Shown here: positions 23,734 through 34,579 of the stretch, piece by piece
Position numbering within the stretch: the stretch's first letter is position 1
How the letters are laid out: the number at the start of each line of letters is the position of its first letter
Origin: Clostridia bacterium
GTDB taxonomy: Bacteria > Bacillota > Clostridia > Christensenellales > Aristaeellaceae
Length of the DNA stretch: 49,721 bases
Direction: 5' to 3'
Assembly: GCA_017545905.1 (NCBI GenBank)
Contig: JAFWXL010000074.1
Span: 1 to 49,721 of the forward strand
The notes under the pieces: generated by a model
Told to the model about the DNA's origin: nothing
Seen by the model: only the letters and a program-made list of their open reading frames with translations
Databases searched by the model: none
Made by a program: the position numbers and the translations under genes

Positions 23734-25041
23734 TTAAAAGAATCTCTTCAGCTTTTCCTTCTGCGCTTCCATCATATCAGAAAGCACGCCTTCTGTATAG
23801 ATCAAATCCACGCCGGAAAGCGCCGGATCGATCTCCATCGCCTCGCGCAGCGCCGCACGGCTGCCTGTGGCCGCCGCCTCGGCGTAAAGCACATTGACAA
23901 GGCTCAGCTGGCCCATCAGATCGTGCAGCTCCACCGGCAGATCAACCGGCACACCATGCACGCCATCCTGATCAATCACCGCCGGGCACTCGACAAACCT
24001 GCCCGGCGCCACGCCCTCCACCGCGCCGTCGCAGGGCATATTCAGGTTCTCCACGCGGCAGGGCTTGCCTTCCCACAGCGCAGCCAGCACCTGCACCGGG
24101 CGCACAGAGATAAGGCCGCTTGTGCAGATCTGTCCCCATGCCTTTGCGCCCTCGGGCGAGAGCGGCCCATGCACAGTCAGCATCGCCAGATTGCGCTTGC
24201 GCAGCTCATAGTCCGCAAGGCCCACGCCGGAGAGGAGCACAGTCTTCTTCGGGCTCAGATCCGTATCCCCCAGCAGCTCATAGAGCATCACACGCTCGCC
24301 CGCCGGGATCGCGCCGTACCAGTCGATGTACTGACTGGAGAGCGCCTCGCGGCTGTCCTCCTGCATTTCCTCCATGCAGCGCGGGATGAGGTCGATATCC
24401 TTCTTCCTGTCGCGCAGGCGAGTTACCCATGAAAAGTTATTCAGGCCCGCGCACTCGATATCCAGATCCTCTTCTCTGATATCCAGATACAGCGCAAGGC
24501 GCTTCCTTGTCTGCTCCGTCACGCCGGAAAGCCCCAGCGTGCGAACGCCGCAAAAGCGCTGCGCACACTCGCACGCACGCGCGAGCTGCACGCCGCCAAA
24601 GCCGCTGTCGCAGATGATCAGCGGGGCGTCCGGGCATTCCTCTGCCATCTGCGTCGCCAGATCGGTCATGAAATCCAGTACGCGCATCGTCTGCATTGCG
24701 CCGCCGATGCCCCCGCGCAGGCGCGCCTGCTTTTCAAGCCCCACCTCGCCAAGCAGCTCAACGTCCTTCTTCCATGCTTCTTCATCCAGAAAATCCGCAC
24801 AGAAGATGACCGCGTCCGCCGAGAACGTCGCCTTGCTCAGCTGCGTCGTGTAATAAAAGCGCGCCTCGCAGCCAAAGGCTCTGGCCAGCGCCTGCGCGCC
24901 GCGTGCGGACAGCTCAGCCATTTCAATGTCGCTGTCCACCATCCAGACCTCCACCGGCTGGCGGCGGACCACAAAGAGATCTTCGAAAATCGCGGGGGCA
25001 AAGTGATATGCCCCCGCGCCTGCGATTACAATTTTCTTCAT
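23734..25041 (-). CDS. GH4-like NAD-dependent glycosidase homologue with altered metal site
   Basis: A 435-residue protein. The N-terminal Rossmann motif (KIVIAGAGAYHFAPA, residues 3-17) and overall layout match glycoside hydrolase family 4, whose members use NAD+ and Mn2+ to cleave alpha- or beta-glycosides. In characterised members the metal is held by a Cys near residue 171 and a His near 200. Here those spots read GLSG (Ser172) and GLNNFSW (Asn202), and the usual TNP loop reads CDSGFGG. The protein may be inactive, use another mechanism or be a sister family. It follows the polytopic membrane gene by 39 nt, in the ileS operon. Confidence 0.75.
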   Translation of the reverse strand: MKKIVIAGAGAYHFAPAIFEDLFVVRRQPVEVWMVDSDIEMAELSARGAQALARAFGCEARFYYTTQLSKATFSADAVIFCADFLDEEAWKKDVELLGEVGLEKQARLRGGIGGAMQTMRVLDFMTDLATQMAEECPDAPLIICDSGFGGVQLARACECAQRFCGVRTLGLSGVTEQTRKRLALYLDIREEDLDIECAGLNNFSWVTRLRDRKKDIDLIPRCMEEMQEDSREALSSQYIDWYGAIPAGERVMLYELLGDTDLSPKKTVLLSGVGLADYELRKRNLAMLTVHGPLSPEGAKAWGQICTSGLISVRPVQVLAALWEGKPCRVENLNMPCDGAVEGVAPGRFVECPAVIDQDGVHGVPVDLPVELHDLMGQLSLVNVLYAEAAATGSRAALREAMEIDPALSGVDLIYTEGVLSDMMEAQKEKLKRFF

Positions 25042-25080
25042 AGATACTATCCAATGAATCGGTCGTTCAGGATTGCTTCC

Positions 25081-26946
25081 TCAGCCAAGCGAATCGGGAA
25101 TCGTCTCCAGATACATAAGGGAAATCTTTCCCGCCTCATCGCGGACAACGCGATAGAGCGAGTTTTTCATCAACATGGCTCCATCCTGTGTCAGCGGTGC
25201 ATACCGTTCGTCAATCACGCCCGGATATTCGCTCACCGTGATGTCAATGGTGTCCGTATTGGCCACAAACACATGGGTATAGCCGCCCGTTTCAAGCTCC
25301 CTGCGAACAGCCTCGCAGTCGCCCATCCACGGTGCCTCATCCCATCGTTCCTGCAAAAGTCCGAGGTTGATCACATCCGCCATCGTGTAGCGAAGCGCCA
25401 TAAAGTCGTAAGAGCCCATGCACATCAGCCGCTCTTCTTCATTTCCTGTCAGATGCTTTTTGAGCAGCGCTGTCTGACGGTCGACCATCTCCCTCGCCCA
25501 GATGGTCCGGTAAGCATAATCACGCGTAACGAACGTGTGATACGTCATATCCATATGGCTCATCGGCACAAAGCACAGTGTCGAGAGCGCAATCGCAGCG
25601 CCGCGCATTTTTCCGCGCAGCACATCGCGCTCATGAAGCATCAGGCCGCAGTACATCAATCCCGTCCACAGTGCGGGAAGAATCATATAGCGATCCGCCT
25701 CATTGAGGCGCGCCACCTCCCACTCCTCAAAGAAGAAGTAGTAGGAAAGCACAACCATCAGCGCGTAGAGCACATTCGAAATCCAGATGCCCGCCCAGAT
25801 TTTCAGCGCCTGCGCCCGATCCGCCGACGCGGCGGTATGCACAGCGCTCAGCACCAGCAGGAACGCATACACCGTCGCGCAGGTACCAAAGCCATACGCC
25901 GTATATACCCCTGCCTGCGAAAGCTTAAAGCCCATGAAGAACTGCACAAAGCGCTGGGGCAGCGTTATGTAGGTTTCACTGAGCGTGCCGTCGATCAGCG
26001 CGCGGAAATTCTCCGCCAGATGCGAGGGCGACGCCGTAGCCGCAATACCCTGTACCCTGCAGTAAACCACGTAGGACAGGGAGGCCATCGCCGCGCACAG
26101 CAGCATGCACAGGCAGCGCTTTCCTTCCTCTCGATTCCAGTGCGCGACAAGACGCGCCAGCAGCATAAACGCCAGAACGACGATACCCGTGTTTTTCATC
26201 ATCGCCAGCATCGCAGCATACAGGCAATCGCTCACATCGTCAAAGCATGTGCGCTCCCCGCTCTGCCTGACGATCAGCAGCGCAGCCAGAATTCCGATAA
26301 CGGGCTCTGAAAACAACCGCAGAAAGCTCAACGGAAAAAACGTCATCATGCACAGGAACACAAACGGTATGCCCAGATATCGAACGCCCTTCGCACGCTC
26401 AGGCACCAGGCCGATCATCATGCCAGCCGTCAGCACGCCATAGCCGACATAGGCAATCGCCTCGCGATAACCGAACAGCATGCCGGCCAGTGCTGGCATC
26501 ATCGCGCCTGCAGGCGGATACGTAAACAGCAGCAGCGGCGCGCCGCGGCCTGCCCGGGGCAGTTCGTCAAACATCTGAATGACCTTGACAATCAGCCCCC
26601 AGTGGCTGTGCTCATCGTAGGAATAGTAAACACGCTTGCTGCACGCGTAATAAAACAGCGGAATGCTCAGGATAAACAGCAGGCAGGGCAGGCTGAAAAA
26701 GCGCACAGCCCTTTTGACGCTCTTCACTTTCAGCAATGCCATTATCCACGCCGCAGCGCTTATAGCGGCAACGATATACACACTCCATGAAAACGGAAGC
26801 AAATAACCCAGTAGAATCAGCAGAAGGCTTTGCGCGCAGAGCACGGAGGGGAGCGTACGCTCCGCTCCCCATCCTTTCCACGCATATGCTGCAGCAGAAG
26901 GGCCCAGCAGGATCGCTGCCAGAACTGCCATCTTCAACTTAATCAT
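25081..26946 (-). CDS. Large polytopic membrane protein, GT-C-like
   Basis: The protein has 621 residues from ATG 26946 (GAGGAA upstream). About twelve hydrophobic helices fill residues 1-480. An extracytoplasmic loop after the third or fourth helix contains YYSYDEHSHWGLIVKVIQ, an acidic loop as in GT-C glycosyltransferases that use lipid-linked sugars. The C-terminal 140 residues are soluble (YDFMALRYTMADVINLGLLQ). The function is probably transfer of sugars or similar groups at the membrane, but I recognise no specific family. It starts 14 nt after the ileS stop and is followed by the GH4-like gene. Confidence 0.7.
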   Translation of the reverse strand: MIKLKMAVLAAILLGPSAAAYAWKGWGAERTLPSVLCAQSLLLILLGYLLPFSWSVYIVAAISAAAWIMALLKVKSVKRAVRFFSLPCLLFILSIPLFYYACSKRVYYSYDEHSHWGLIVKVIQMFDELPRAGRGAPLLLFTYPPAGAMMPALAGMLFGYREAIAYVGYGVLTAGMMIGLVPERAKGVRYLGIPFVFLCMMTFFPLSFLRLFSEPVIGILAALLIVRQSGERTCFDDVSDCLYAAMLAMMKNTGIVVLAFMLLARLVAHWNREEGKRCLCMLLCAAMASLSYVVYCRVQGIAATASPSHLAENFRALIDGTLSETYITLPQRFVQFFMGFKLSQAGVYTAYGFGTCATVYAFLLVLSAVHTAASADRAQALKIWAGIWISNVLYALMVVLSYYFFFEEWEVARLNEADRYMILPALWTGLMYCGLMLHERDVLRGKMRGAAIALSTLCFVPMSHMDMTYHTFVTRDYAYRTIWAREMVDRQTALLKKHLTGNEEERLMCMGSYDFMALRYTMADVINLGLLQERWDEAPWMGDCEAVRRELETGGYTHVFVANTDTIDITVSEYPGVIDERYAPLTQDGAMLMKNSLYRVVRDEAGKISLMYLETIPDSLG

Positions 26947-26960
26947 TGCGTGAGTTCCTC

Positions 26961-30092
<3,132 letters not shown>

Positions 30093-30122
30093 AGCGATTC
30101 CCTCCAGTTTTGAGTATATAAA

Positions 30123-30410
30123 AGCAGCCTTATCCCATTGGGACGAGGCTGCTCGCGGTACCACCCAAATTGATGCTGTGCATCTTCCGCTTCCGAACAA
30201 GTACGCAAAACCTGTTTCTTCTGCGCACGAGGCCGGTCGTTTCAGATTCACTGTGCATCCACTTCATTAAAACCTTAACGTGGCCGATCCGTCCCCGCCT
30301 ACTTCATTCAGCAGGGCCGCTGGACAGGTGATCCCTTGCCGCGCCTCCCGTCCGGAATTGCACCATCCTCCGGCTCTCTTTGCGTTTGGCTTCGGCAGCG
30401 TCCTGTCTCA
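30123..30410 (-). promoter_or_regulatory. T-box riboswitch (Ile) upstream of ileS
   Basis: On the minus strand the conserved T-box TGGGTGGTACCGCG lies at 30167-30154. It is followed by a terminator, AGCAGCCT with AGGCTGCT (30153-30146 and 30130-30123), and TTTT. The basal stem I strands GACAGG (30407-30402) and CCTGTC (30328-30323) pair. Just before the 3' strand lies the codon ATC (30332-30330), in the specifier position for isoleucine. AGAGAG and GAAGTAGG elements are also present. Uncharged tRNA-Ile should stabilise the antiterminator and turn on ileS and the genes behind it. Confidence 0.92.
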
Positions 30411-30435
30411 TCCGCGTTTTGCAATATGCCAGATC

Positions 30436-30464
30436 ATGATACCCTTTTTTCCCCTGTTTGTAAA
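30436..30464 (-). promoter_or_regulatory. Promoter of the T-box/ileS transcript
   Basis: Minus strand: TTTACA (30464-30459), 17-nt spacer, TATCAT (30441-30436). It is divergent from the riboswitch operon promoter 34 nt away. Confidence 0.65.
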
Positions 30465-30497
30465 GGGTTTTTTGAAAATTCGCCGCAAAAGAACGTT

Positions 30498-30526
30498 TTG
30501 ACAAGGGCATGAAGATATGCTATGAT
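30498..30526 (+). promoter_or_regulatory. Promoter of the B12-riboswitch operon
   Basis: TTGACA (30498-30503), 17-nt spacer, TATGAT (30521-30526). Confidence 0.75.
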
Positions 30527-30544
30527 ACCAGCAGGTGAACACAG

Positions 30545-30720
30545 CATCCGCGGTGTCCGGCTTGTGTTTTTCAACGCCGGGTGAAAAGGGAAGCAGGTGC
30601 AAATCCTGCACGAACTCGTCGCTGTAAGGCGGGAGCGATGCGCCAGATGAGTCACTGGGGGATTCTCTCCCGGGAAGACGGCGCAAAGCCATGATCGCCA
30701 AGTCAGAAGACCTGCCATGG
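30545..30720 (+). promoter_or_regulatory. Cobalamin riboswitch
   Basis: Conserved core elements appear in order. GGGAAGCAGGTGCAAATCCTGC begins at 30588. The GTCACTGGGGGATT block begins at 30651, with CCCGGGAAGACGG following. The B12 box AGTCAGAAGACCTGCC is at 30701-30716. A short hairpin, GGCC-GGCC (30733-30750), and an intrinsic terminator (30787-30813) follow, so B12 binding is expected to terminate transcription. It controls the DUF4430, ECF and Cys-rich genes. Confidence 0.95.
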
Positions 30721-30786
30721 ATGAAGTTGCTCGGCCACGAGTCATTGGCCGAAAACATGCACGTCCGCTTTGGCATGATGTTTTTG

Positions 30787-30813
30787 GCCTGCGCTTTTTT
30801 GCGCAGGCTTTTT
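30787..30813 (+). terminator. Riboswitch terminator
   Basis: GCCTGCGC, loop of six T, GCGCAGGC, then T5. It is the expression platform of the cobalamin riboswitch. Confidence 0.85.
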
Positions 30814-30889
30814 CATTGCAATCCGGGAGTATGGCAGCGTCTGTGTCCCTTGCACCATGCTCCCCGCAACCAGAGAAAGGACTGCATCC

Positions 30890-31300
30890 ATGAACAGAAA
30901 ACCCCTTTTCACCGCAAAGCGCCTGCTTGCCTGTGCGCTGCTCCTCTTGCTTGCCGCCGCGCTCGCGCTGATTTATGTCACCTTCGGCGAAAAGACCGTC
31001 TCCGGCAGCAAATCGATCACCATTTCCGTCGTCGATTCCGCTGCAAAGGAGACGCTCTATTCCCTGAAGACCGACGCCGGATACCTGATTGAGGCCATGA
31101 ACGAAGCCGAAGGACTGACCTACGCCGGAGCCGAAGGCCCCTACGGCCTGATGATCACCGAAATTAACGGCGAAACCGCCGATTACAGCGTGAACGGCGC
31201 ATACTGGAGCTTCAGCGTCAACGGTCAGTACTGCAATTACGGCGTATCTGAGCAGCCTGTTGAGGATGGCGATGCATTTACCATCGCCTACACGAAATGA
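30890..31300 (+). CDS. DUF4430 (transcobalamin C-terminal-like) membrane-anchored protein
   Basis: The protein has 136 residues from ATG 30890 (AGAAAGGA upstream). A long hydrophobic segment (about residues 11-33) acts as signal anchor. No lipobox cysteine is at the right place. The rest (about 45-136) is a DUF4430 domain, the fold of the C-terminal part of transcobalamin and intrinsic factor: ETLYSLKTDAGYLIEAM, YGLMITEINGE, ADYSVNGAYWSFSVNGQYC and VEDGDAFTIAYTK. It is the first gene after a cobalamin riboswitch and overlaps an ECF S-component gene by 4 nt, so an extracellular corrinoid- or cofactor-capturing role is plausible but inferred. Confidence 0.85.
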   Translation: MNRKPLFTAKRLLACALLLLLAAALALIYVTFGEKTVSGSKSITISVVDSAAKETLYSLKTDAGYLIEAMNEAEGLTYAGAEGPYGLMITEINGETADYSVNGAYWSFSVNGQYCNYGVSEQPVEDGDAFTIAYTK

Positions 31301-31827
31301 CGCGCTCTTCGCCCGCGCGCGATGCGGCTGCAGTCGGCCTGATGGTCGCCGTCATCGAGGTATGCAAGCTGGTGATGCAGGGGCTGCCCAATATCGAGAT
31401 GACCAGCTTTCTCCTCATTCTCTTTACGCTGCATTTCGGCCGCCTGAGCATATATGCCGTGCCTGCGTTCATCCTCATTGAGGGCATGATCTACGGCTTT
31501 GGCCTGTGGTGGGTGATGTATCTGTATGCGTGGCCGCTGCTTACGCTTGTCACGCGCGCGTTTTCCCGGCAGGATTCTGCGTTTTTCTGGGCGTTTGTCT
31601 CCGGCGCGTTTGGTCTGCTGTTCGGGCTTTTGTGCGCTGTTCCCTATTTCTTTATCGGTCTGGCGGGCGGCGGCGTTTCGCAGGGGCTGACGCAGATGTT
31701 TGCATGGTGGGTCGCCGGCATTCCGTTTGACCTCGTCCACGGCGCCAGCAATTTTCTCGTGATGCTCGCGCTCTACCGCCCCATGTCCACGCTGCTGCAG
31801 CATATGCCCGCCATCGTAAACCGCTGA
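31297..31827 (+). CDS. ECF transporter S component, probably for cobalamin or precursor
   Basis: A 176-residue hydrophobic protein with about six helices (RDAAAVGLMVAVIEVCKLVM, FLLILFTLHFGRLSIYAVPA, GLWWVMYLYAWPLLTLV, FGLLFGLLCAVPYFFIGLA). Its pattern and size match substrate-binding S components of energy-coupling-factor transporters, which share a common ATPase/EcfT module encoded elsewhere. The start overlaps the DUF4430 stop (ATGA). Riboswitch control points to a corrinoid substrate, but sequence alone does not prove it. Confidence 0.8.
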   Translation: MTRSSPARDAAAVGLMVAVIEVCKLVMQGLPNIEMTSFLLILFTLHFGRLSIYAVPAFILIEGMIYGFGLWWVMYLYAWPLLTLVTRAFSRQDSAFFWAFVSGAFGLLFGLLCAVPYFFIGLAGGGVSQGLTQMFAWWVAGIPFDLVHGASNFLVMLALYRPMSTLLQHMPAIVNR

Positions 31828-31840
31828 ATCAGGAGGAAGC

Positions 31841-32083
31841 ATGACAAAGCCTTCGCACGCATTTTTCTGCAATACTGCCTGCCGGTATTATCCCTGCCAC
31901 GAGGGGCTTGAGGAGATCAACTGTCTGTTCTGCTTCTGTCCGCTGCATGCCATGGCGCGCTGCCCCGGCACGCCGTCATGGATTGAATCCGGCGGCAGGA
32001 AAACCAAGGACTGCTCCGGATGCACATTCCCGCATCAAGCTGAAAACTACGAAAAGATCATCGCCTGCCTGCAGGCCATCTGA
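31841..32083 (+). CDS. Cysteine-rich small domain protein (B12-associated)
   Basis: An 80-residue protein with GGAGG 6 nt upstream of the ATG. It has about ten cysteines in the layout of the 'cysteine-rich small domain' family: FFCNTACRYYPCHEG, INCLFCFCPLHAMARC and DCSGCTFPHQAENYEKII. This probable metal-binding domain is often found fused or next to cobalamin-biosynthesis enzymes. Its place at the end of a cobalamin-riboswitch operon supports that link. The biochemical role is unknown. Confidence 0.85.
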   Translation: MTKPSHAFFCNTACRYYPCHEGLEEINCLFCFCPLHAMARCPGTPSWIESGGRKTKDCSGCTFPHQAENYEKIIACLQAI

Positions 32084-32089
32084 TTTTGC

Positions 32090-32115
32090 GGCCCGCGCAC
32101 AGCCATGCGCGGGCC
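32090..32115 (+). terminator. Terminator of the B12 operon
   Basis: GGCCCGCGCA with TGCGCGGGCC (32090-32099, 32106-32115). The T-tract is weak (TTGTCATTTT) and doubles as the -35 of the rarA promoter. Confidence 0.65.
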
Positions 32116-32144
32116 TTGTCATTTTCTGTCCCCGGCGCTATAAT
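32116..32144 (+). promoter_or_regulatory. Promoter of rarA
   Basis: TTGTCA (32116-32121), 17-nt spacer, TATAAT (32139-32144), 29 nt before the ATG. Confidence 0.7.
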
Positions 32145-32173
32145 GGATGCACAGACACAAACGGAGGTACTTC

Positions 32174-33496
32174 ATGCAGGATCTTTTTTCTTCTCAGGAG
32201 CAATCGCTCAGCCCGCTTGCCGACCGCATGCGCCCGCGCACGCTCGACGAGTTCATCGGGCAGAGCCATATCGTCGGCCCGGGGCGGCTGCTTCGCCGCG
32301 CCATTGAGGCCGACCGCATGACCTCCTCCATCTTCTATGGACCGCCCGGCTGCGGCAAAACGACGCTCGCCTCCATCATCGCAGGCACCACCCATTCCGC
32401 CTTTGTGCAGCTCAATGCCGTCACCAGCGGCGTGGCCGACGTGCGCAAGGTGATCAAGGAGGCGCAGGACCGCCGCAGCCTCTACGGTCAGGCGACGTAC
32501 CTGCTGCTGGACGAGTGTCACCGCTGGAGCAAGTCGCAGAGCGACTCCATCCTGCCCGCGATCGAGCGCGGCGTGGTGCGCTTCATCGGCTCCACGACCG
32601 AAAACCCGCTCGTCGCCATGACCCCGGCCATCGTGAGCCGGTGCCGCATTTTCCAGTTTGAGCCGCTGAAGGAAGCGGACGTGCTGTGCGCCATGGATCG
32701 CGCCCTGCGCGACAGCGAACGCGGCTTCGGCAGCAAAAGCGTCGTCCTCGAAGACGGCGCCGCGCGCCATATCGCCCGCATCGCCAACGGCGATGTGCGA
32801 AGCGCATTGGGCGCGCTGGAACTGGCCGTGCTCACCACCGATCCCGGCGCAGACGGCGTGATTCGCGTGACGCTCGCCGTCGCGGAGGAATCCATTCAGA
32901 AGCCCGTCATCCGCTGCGATGAATCGCTGTATTACGACATGCTCTCCGCCTTCTGCAAGAGCCTGCGCGGCAGCGATGCGGACGCAGCGCTCTCGTGGTT
33001 CGCCCGGCTGCTCTATGCCGGCGTGGACCCGCGGCTCATCGCCCGGCGCATCATCGCCCATGCCAGCGAGGACGTGGGTCTGGCCAATCCGACCGCGATG
33101 CTGCAGGCCGTCGCCGCCGCGCAGGCACTGGAGATGGTCGGCCTGCCGGAGGCAAGGCTCTCGCTTGCGCAGGCGATCATCGCCGTATGCGAAAGCCCGA
33201 AATCCAACAGCGTTGTCATGGCGCTGGATCAATCCGTCGCCGACGCCGAGAAAGGCGGCTTCGGCCCTGTGCCCGTGCATCTTCGCGATACGCATTACGC
33301 CGGCCACGAGCGCATCGGCTCCGGCGCGCAGTACAAGTATCCGCATGACTATCCTGGCCACTGGGTCCAGCAGGAATACATGCCGCCCGAGGTCAGAGGG
33401 CGTCGATACTACATCCCGTCCAATCAGGGGCAGGAAGCCAAACTGCGCGAACGCAGGCGGCTTCGCGGCGTCGCCGATCCGGCCGACAGGGATTGA
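32174..33496 (+). CDS. rarA: Replication-associated recombination protein A (RarA/MgsA)
   Basis: The protein has 440 residues from ATG 32174 (GGAGG 8 nt upstream). It is an AAA+ ATPase of the clamp-loader class acting at stalled replication forks. Walker A is YGPPGCGKTT (about residues 55-64), Walker B is LLLDECHR (about 109-116), sensor 1 is FIGSTTENP and the arginine finger region is SRCRIF. The C-terminal tetramerisation domain (from about residue 255, SLYYDMLSAFCKSLRGSD) and the PVHLRDTHY / YKYPHDYPGHWVQQ tail are complete. It is a single-gene unit. Confidence 0.95.
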   Translation: MQDLFSSQEQSLSPLADRMRPRTLDEFIGQSHIVGPGRLLRRAIEADRMTSSIFYGPPGCGKTTLASIIAGTTHSAFVQLNAVTSGVADVRKVIKEAQDRRSLYGQATYLLLDECHRWSKSQSDSILPAIERGVVRFIGSTTENPLVAMTPAIVSRCRIFQFEPLKEADVLCAMDRALRDSERGFGSKSVVLEDGAARHIARIANGDVRSALGALELAVLTTDPGADGVIRVTLAVAEESIQKPVIRCDESLYYDMLSAFCKSLRGSDADAALSWFARLLYAGVDPRLIARRIIAHASEDVGLANPTAMLQAVAAAQALEMVGLPEARLSLAQAIIAVCESPKSNSVVMALDQSVADAEKGGFGPVPVHLRDTHYAGHERIGSGAQYKYPHDYPGHWVQQEYMPPEVRGRRYYIPSNQGQEAKLRERRRLRGVADPADRD

Positions 33497-33521
33497 CAGC
33501 GGCCGATCCGTATACTATAAT
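33493..33521 (+). promoter_or_regulatory. Promoter of the second ECF S-component gene
   Basis: TTGACA (33493-33498, overlapping the rarA stop), 17-nt spacer, TATAAT (33516-33521). The transcript must cross the 33559-33616 hairpin before the gene. Confidence 0.75.
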
Positions 33522-33558
33522 ATTCCTGCCGCCTGAAGGCGGCGCTGAAGAGAACGAC

Positions 33559-33616
33559 AAGCCATGAAGGCAATTGGCCGGAGAACCGGTCTGATTCCTT
33601 ATGGCTTTTATTTTTT
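33559..33616 (+). terminator. Leader terminator/attenuator before ECF S component
   Basis: AAGCCAT-G-AAGG (33559-33570) pairs with CCTT-ATGGCTT (33597-33607), enclosing GGCCGG-AGAA-CCGGTC, and is followed by a T-rich run TTTTATTTTTT. A small hairpin, GCCGCC-TGAA-GGCGGC, precedes it at 33528-33543. It lies between promoter and gene, suggesting attenuation. I cannot match the leader to a known riboswitch class. Confidence 0.7.
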
Positions 33617-33637
33617 CCGTGCAAAGGAGGACCACTT

Positions 33638-34168
33638 ATGCATCACAAACTTTCTGTCCGCCGTCTCACGCTCAGTGCCATGCTCATCGCCGTAGGCATG
33701 CTGCTGCCCTTCCTCACCGGTCAGATCCAGCACATCGGCAATATGCTCTGCCCGATGCACCTGCCTGTGTTCATCTGCGGTATGATCTGCGGCCCGTGGT
33801 GGGGCCTTGTCTGCGGCGCGCTCCTGCCCGTGCTACGCAGCATGGTATTCGGCATGCCGGTGCTCATGCCCGCCGCATTTGCCATGGCTTTTGAGCTGGC
33901 TGCCTATGGCTTTGTCTCCGGCCTGCTGCGCAGAAAGCTGCCGCGCACGCTGCCCATGCTCTTTGCATCGCTGCTGTGCGCCATGCTGCTGGGCCGCATC
34001 GTCTGGGGCATGGCCAGCATTCCGCTTTACGGCGCCGCCGGGAAAGCCTTCGGCTGGCAGCTCTTTATTGCCAATGGCTTTATGAATGCCATTCCCGGCA
34101 TGATCCTGCAGCTCATCGCCGTGCCCGCCGTCGTCACCGCGCTGGAACGGGCGCATCTGGCGGATTGA
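33638..34168 (+). CDS. ECF transporter S component, substrate unknown
   Basis: A 176-residue hydrophobic protein with six predicted helices and AAAGGAGG upstream of the ATG. The N-terminus (RRLTLSAMLIAVGMLLPFL), PMHLPVFICGMICGPWWGL and FGMPVLMPAAFAMAFELAAY match the ECF_trnsprt family of vitamin/metabolite S components. It stands alone and has its own promoter plus a terminator in the leader, so expression is probably regulated by a metabolite or other signal. Substrate candidates are water-soluble vitamins; sequence does not decide. Confidence 0.82.
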   Translation: MHHKLSVRRLTLSAMLIAVGMLLPFLTGQIQHIGNMLCPMHLPVFICGMICGPWWGLVCGALLPVLRSMVFGMPVLMPAAFAMAFELAAYGFVSGLLRRKLPRTLPMLFASLLCAMLLGRIVWGMASIPLYGAAGKAFGWQLFIANGFMNAIPGMILQLIAVPAVVTALERAHLAD

Positions 34169-34181
34169 AAAGCGCTTGCAA

Positions 34182-34220
34182 AAGGGCTGCTTTCCCGTCG
34201 GAAACAGCCCTTGTTTTATT
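34182..34220. terminator. Bidirectional terminator
   Basis: AAGGGCTG-C-TTTCC, loop CGTC, GGAAA-CAGCCCTT, then TGTTTTATT on the plus strand and a T-run on the minus strand. Confidence 0.85.
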
Positions 34221-34226
34221 GCTCTT

Positions 34227-34502
34227 TTATTCCTCTTTTCTGTGAAATGCGATCTCGGACGGATCGTTGTTCGGGTTTCCCTTGCCGATGTTGCCCTGCG
34301 GCTTCTGGTCATGGATGCCGTAAAGCCGCTTGTAATACTCCGCCGCCTCACCGCTGATCACCGGCTGCGCCTCCAGCCCCGTGCATTCCATCGCACTGGC
34401 GATATTTCCCGTCACGCCCAGCGGATGCTCCACATCCTTTGACGCCTTCGGCGGATTCCACTGCTTTGCGCCGCCGTGCTGACAATGCTTTGATCTGCTG
34501 AT
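34227..34502 (-). CDS. Small conserved protein with probable non-AUG start
   Basis: The open frame encodes about 91-93 residues, with segments SRSKHCQHGGAKQWNPPKAS, HPLGVTGNIASAMECTGLEA and YGIHDQKPQGNIGKGNP. It looks like a short conserved family, though I know no function. A perfect AGGAGG lies at 34516-34511, but no ATG, GTG or TTG follows in frame at normal spacing. Possible starts are ATC at 34502 (8-nt spacing) or ATT at 34508 (2-nt spacing). The first ordinary start is GTG at 34433, which would drop the first 23 residues and has no ribosome site. It follows the RluA-type gene in the same direction. Confidence 0.6.
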   Translation of the reverse strand: MSRSKHCQHGGAKQWNPPKASKDVEHPLGVTGNIASAMECTGLEAQPVISGEAAEYYKRLYGIHDQKPQGNIGKGNPNNDPSEIAFHRKEE

Positions 34503-34579
34503 AAGAATGACCTCCTTTCGTCTCCCCTACAGGATGACAAAAGAAGGTCTGTTTTATGTTTCTGATTTCAAATCATTGT

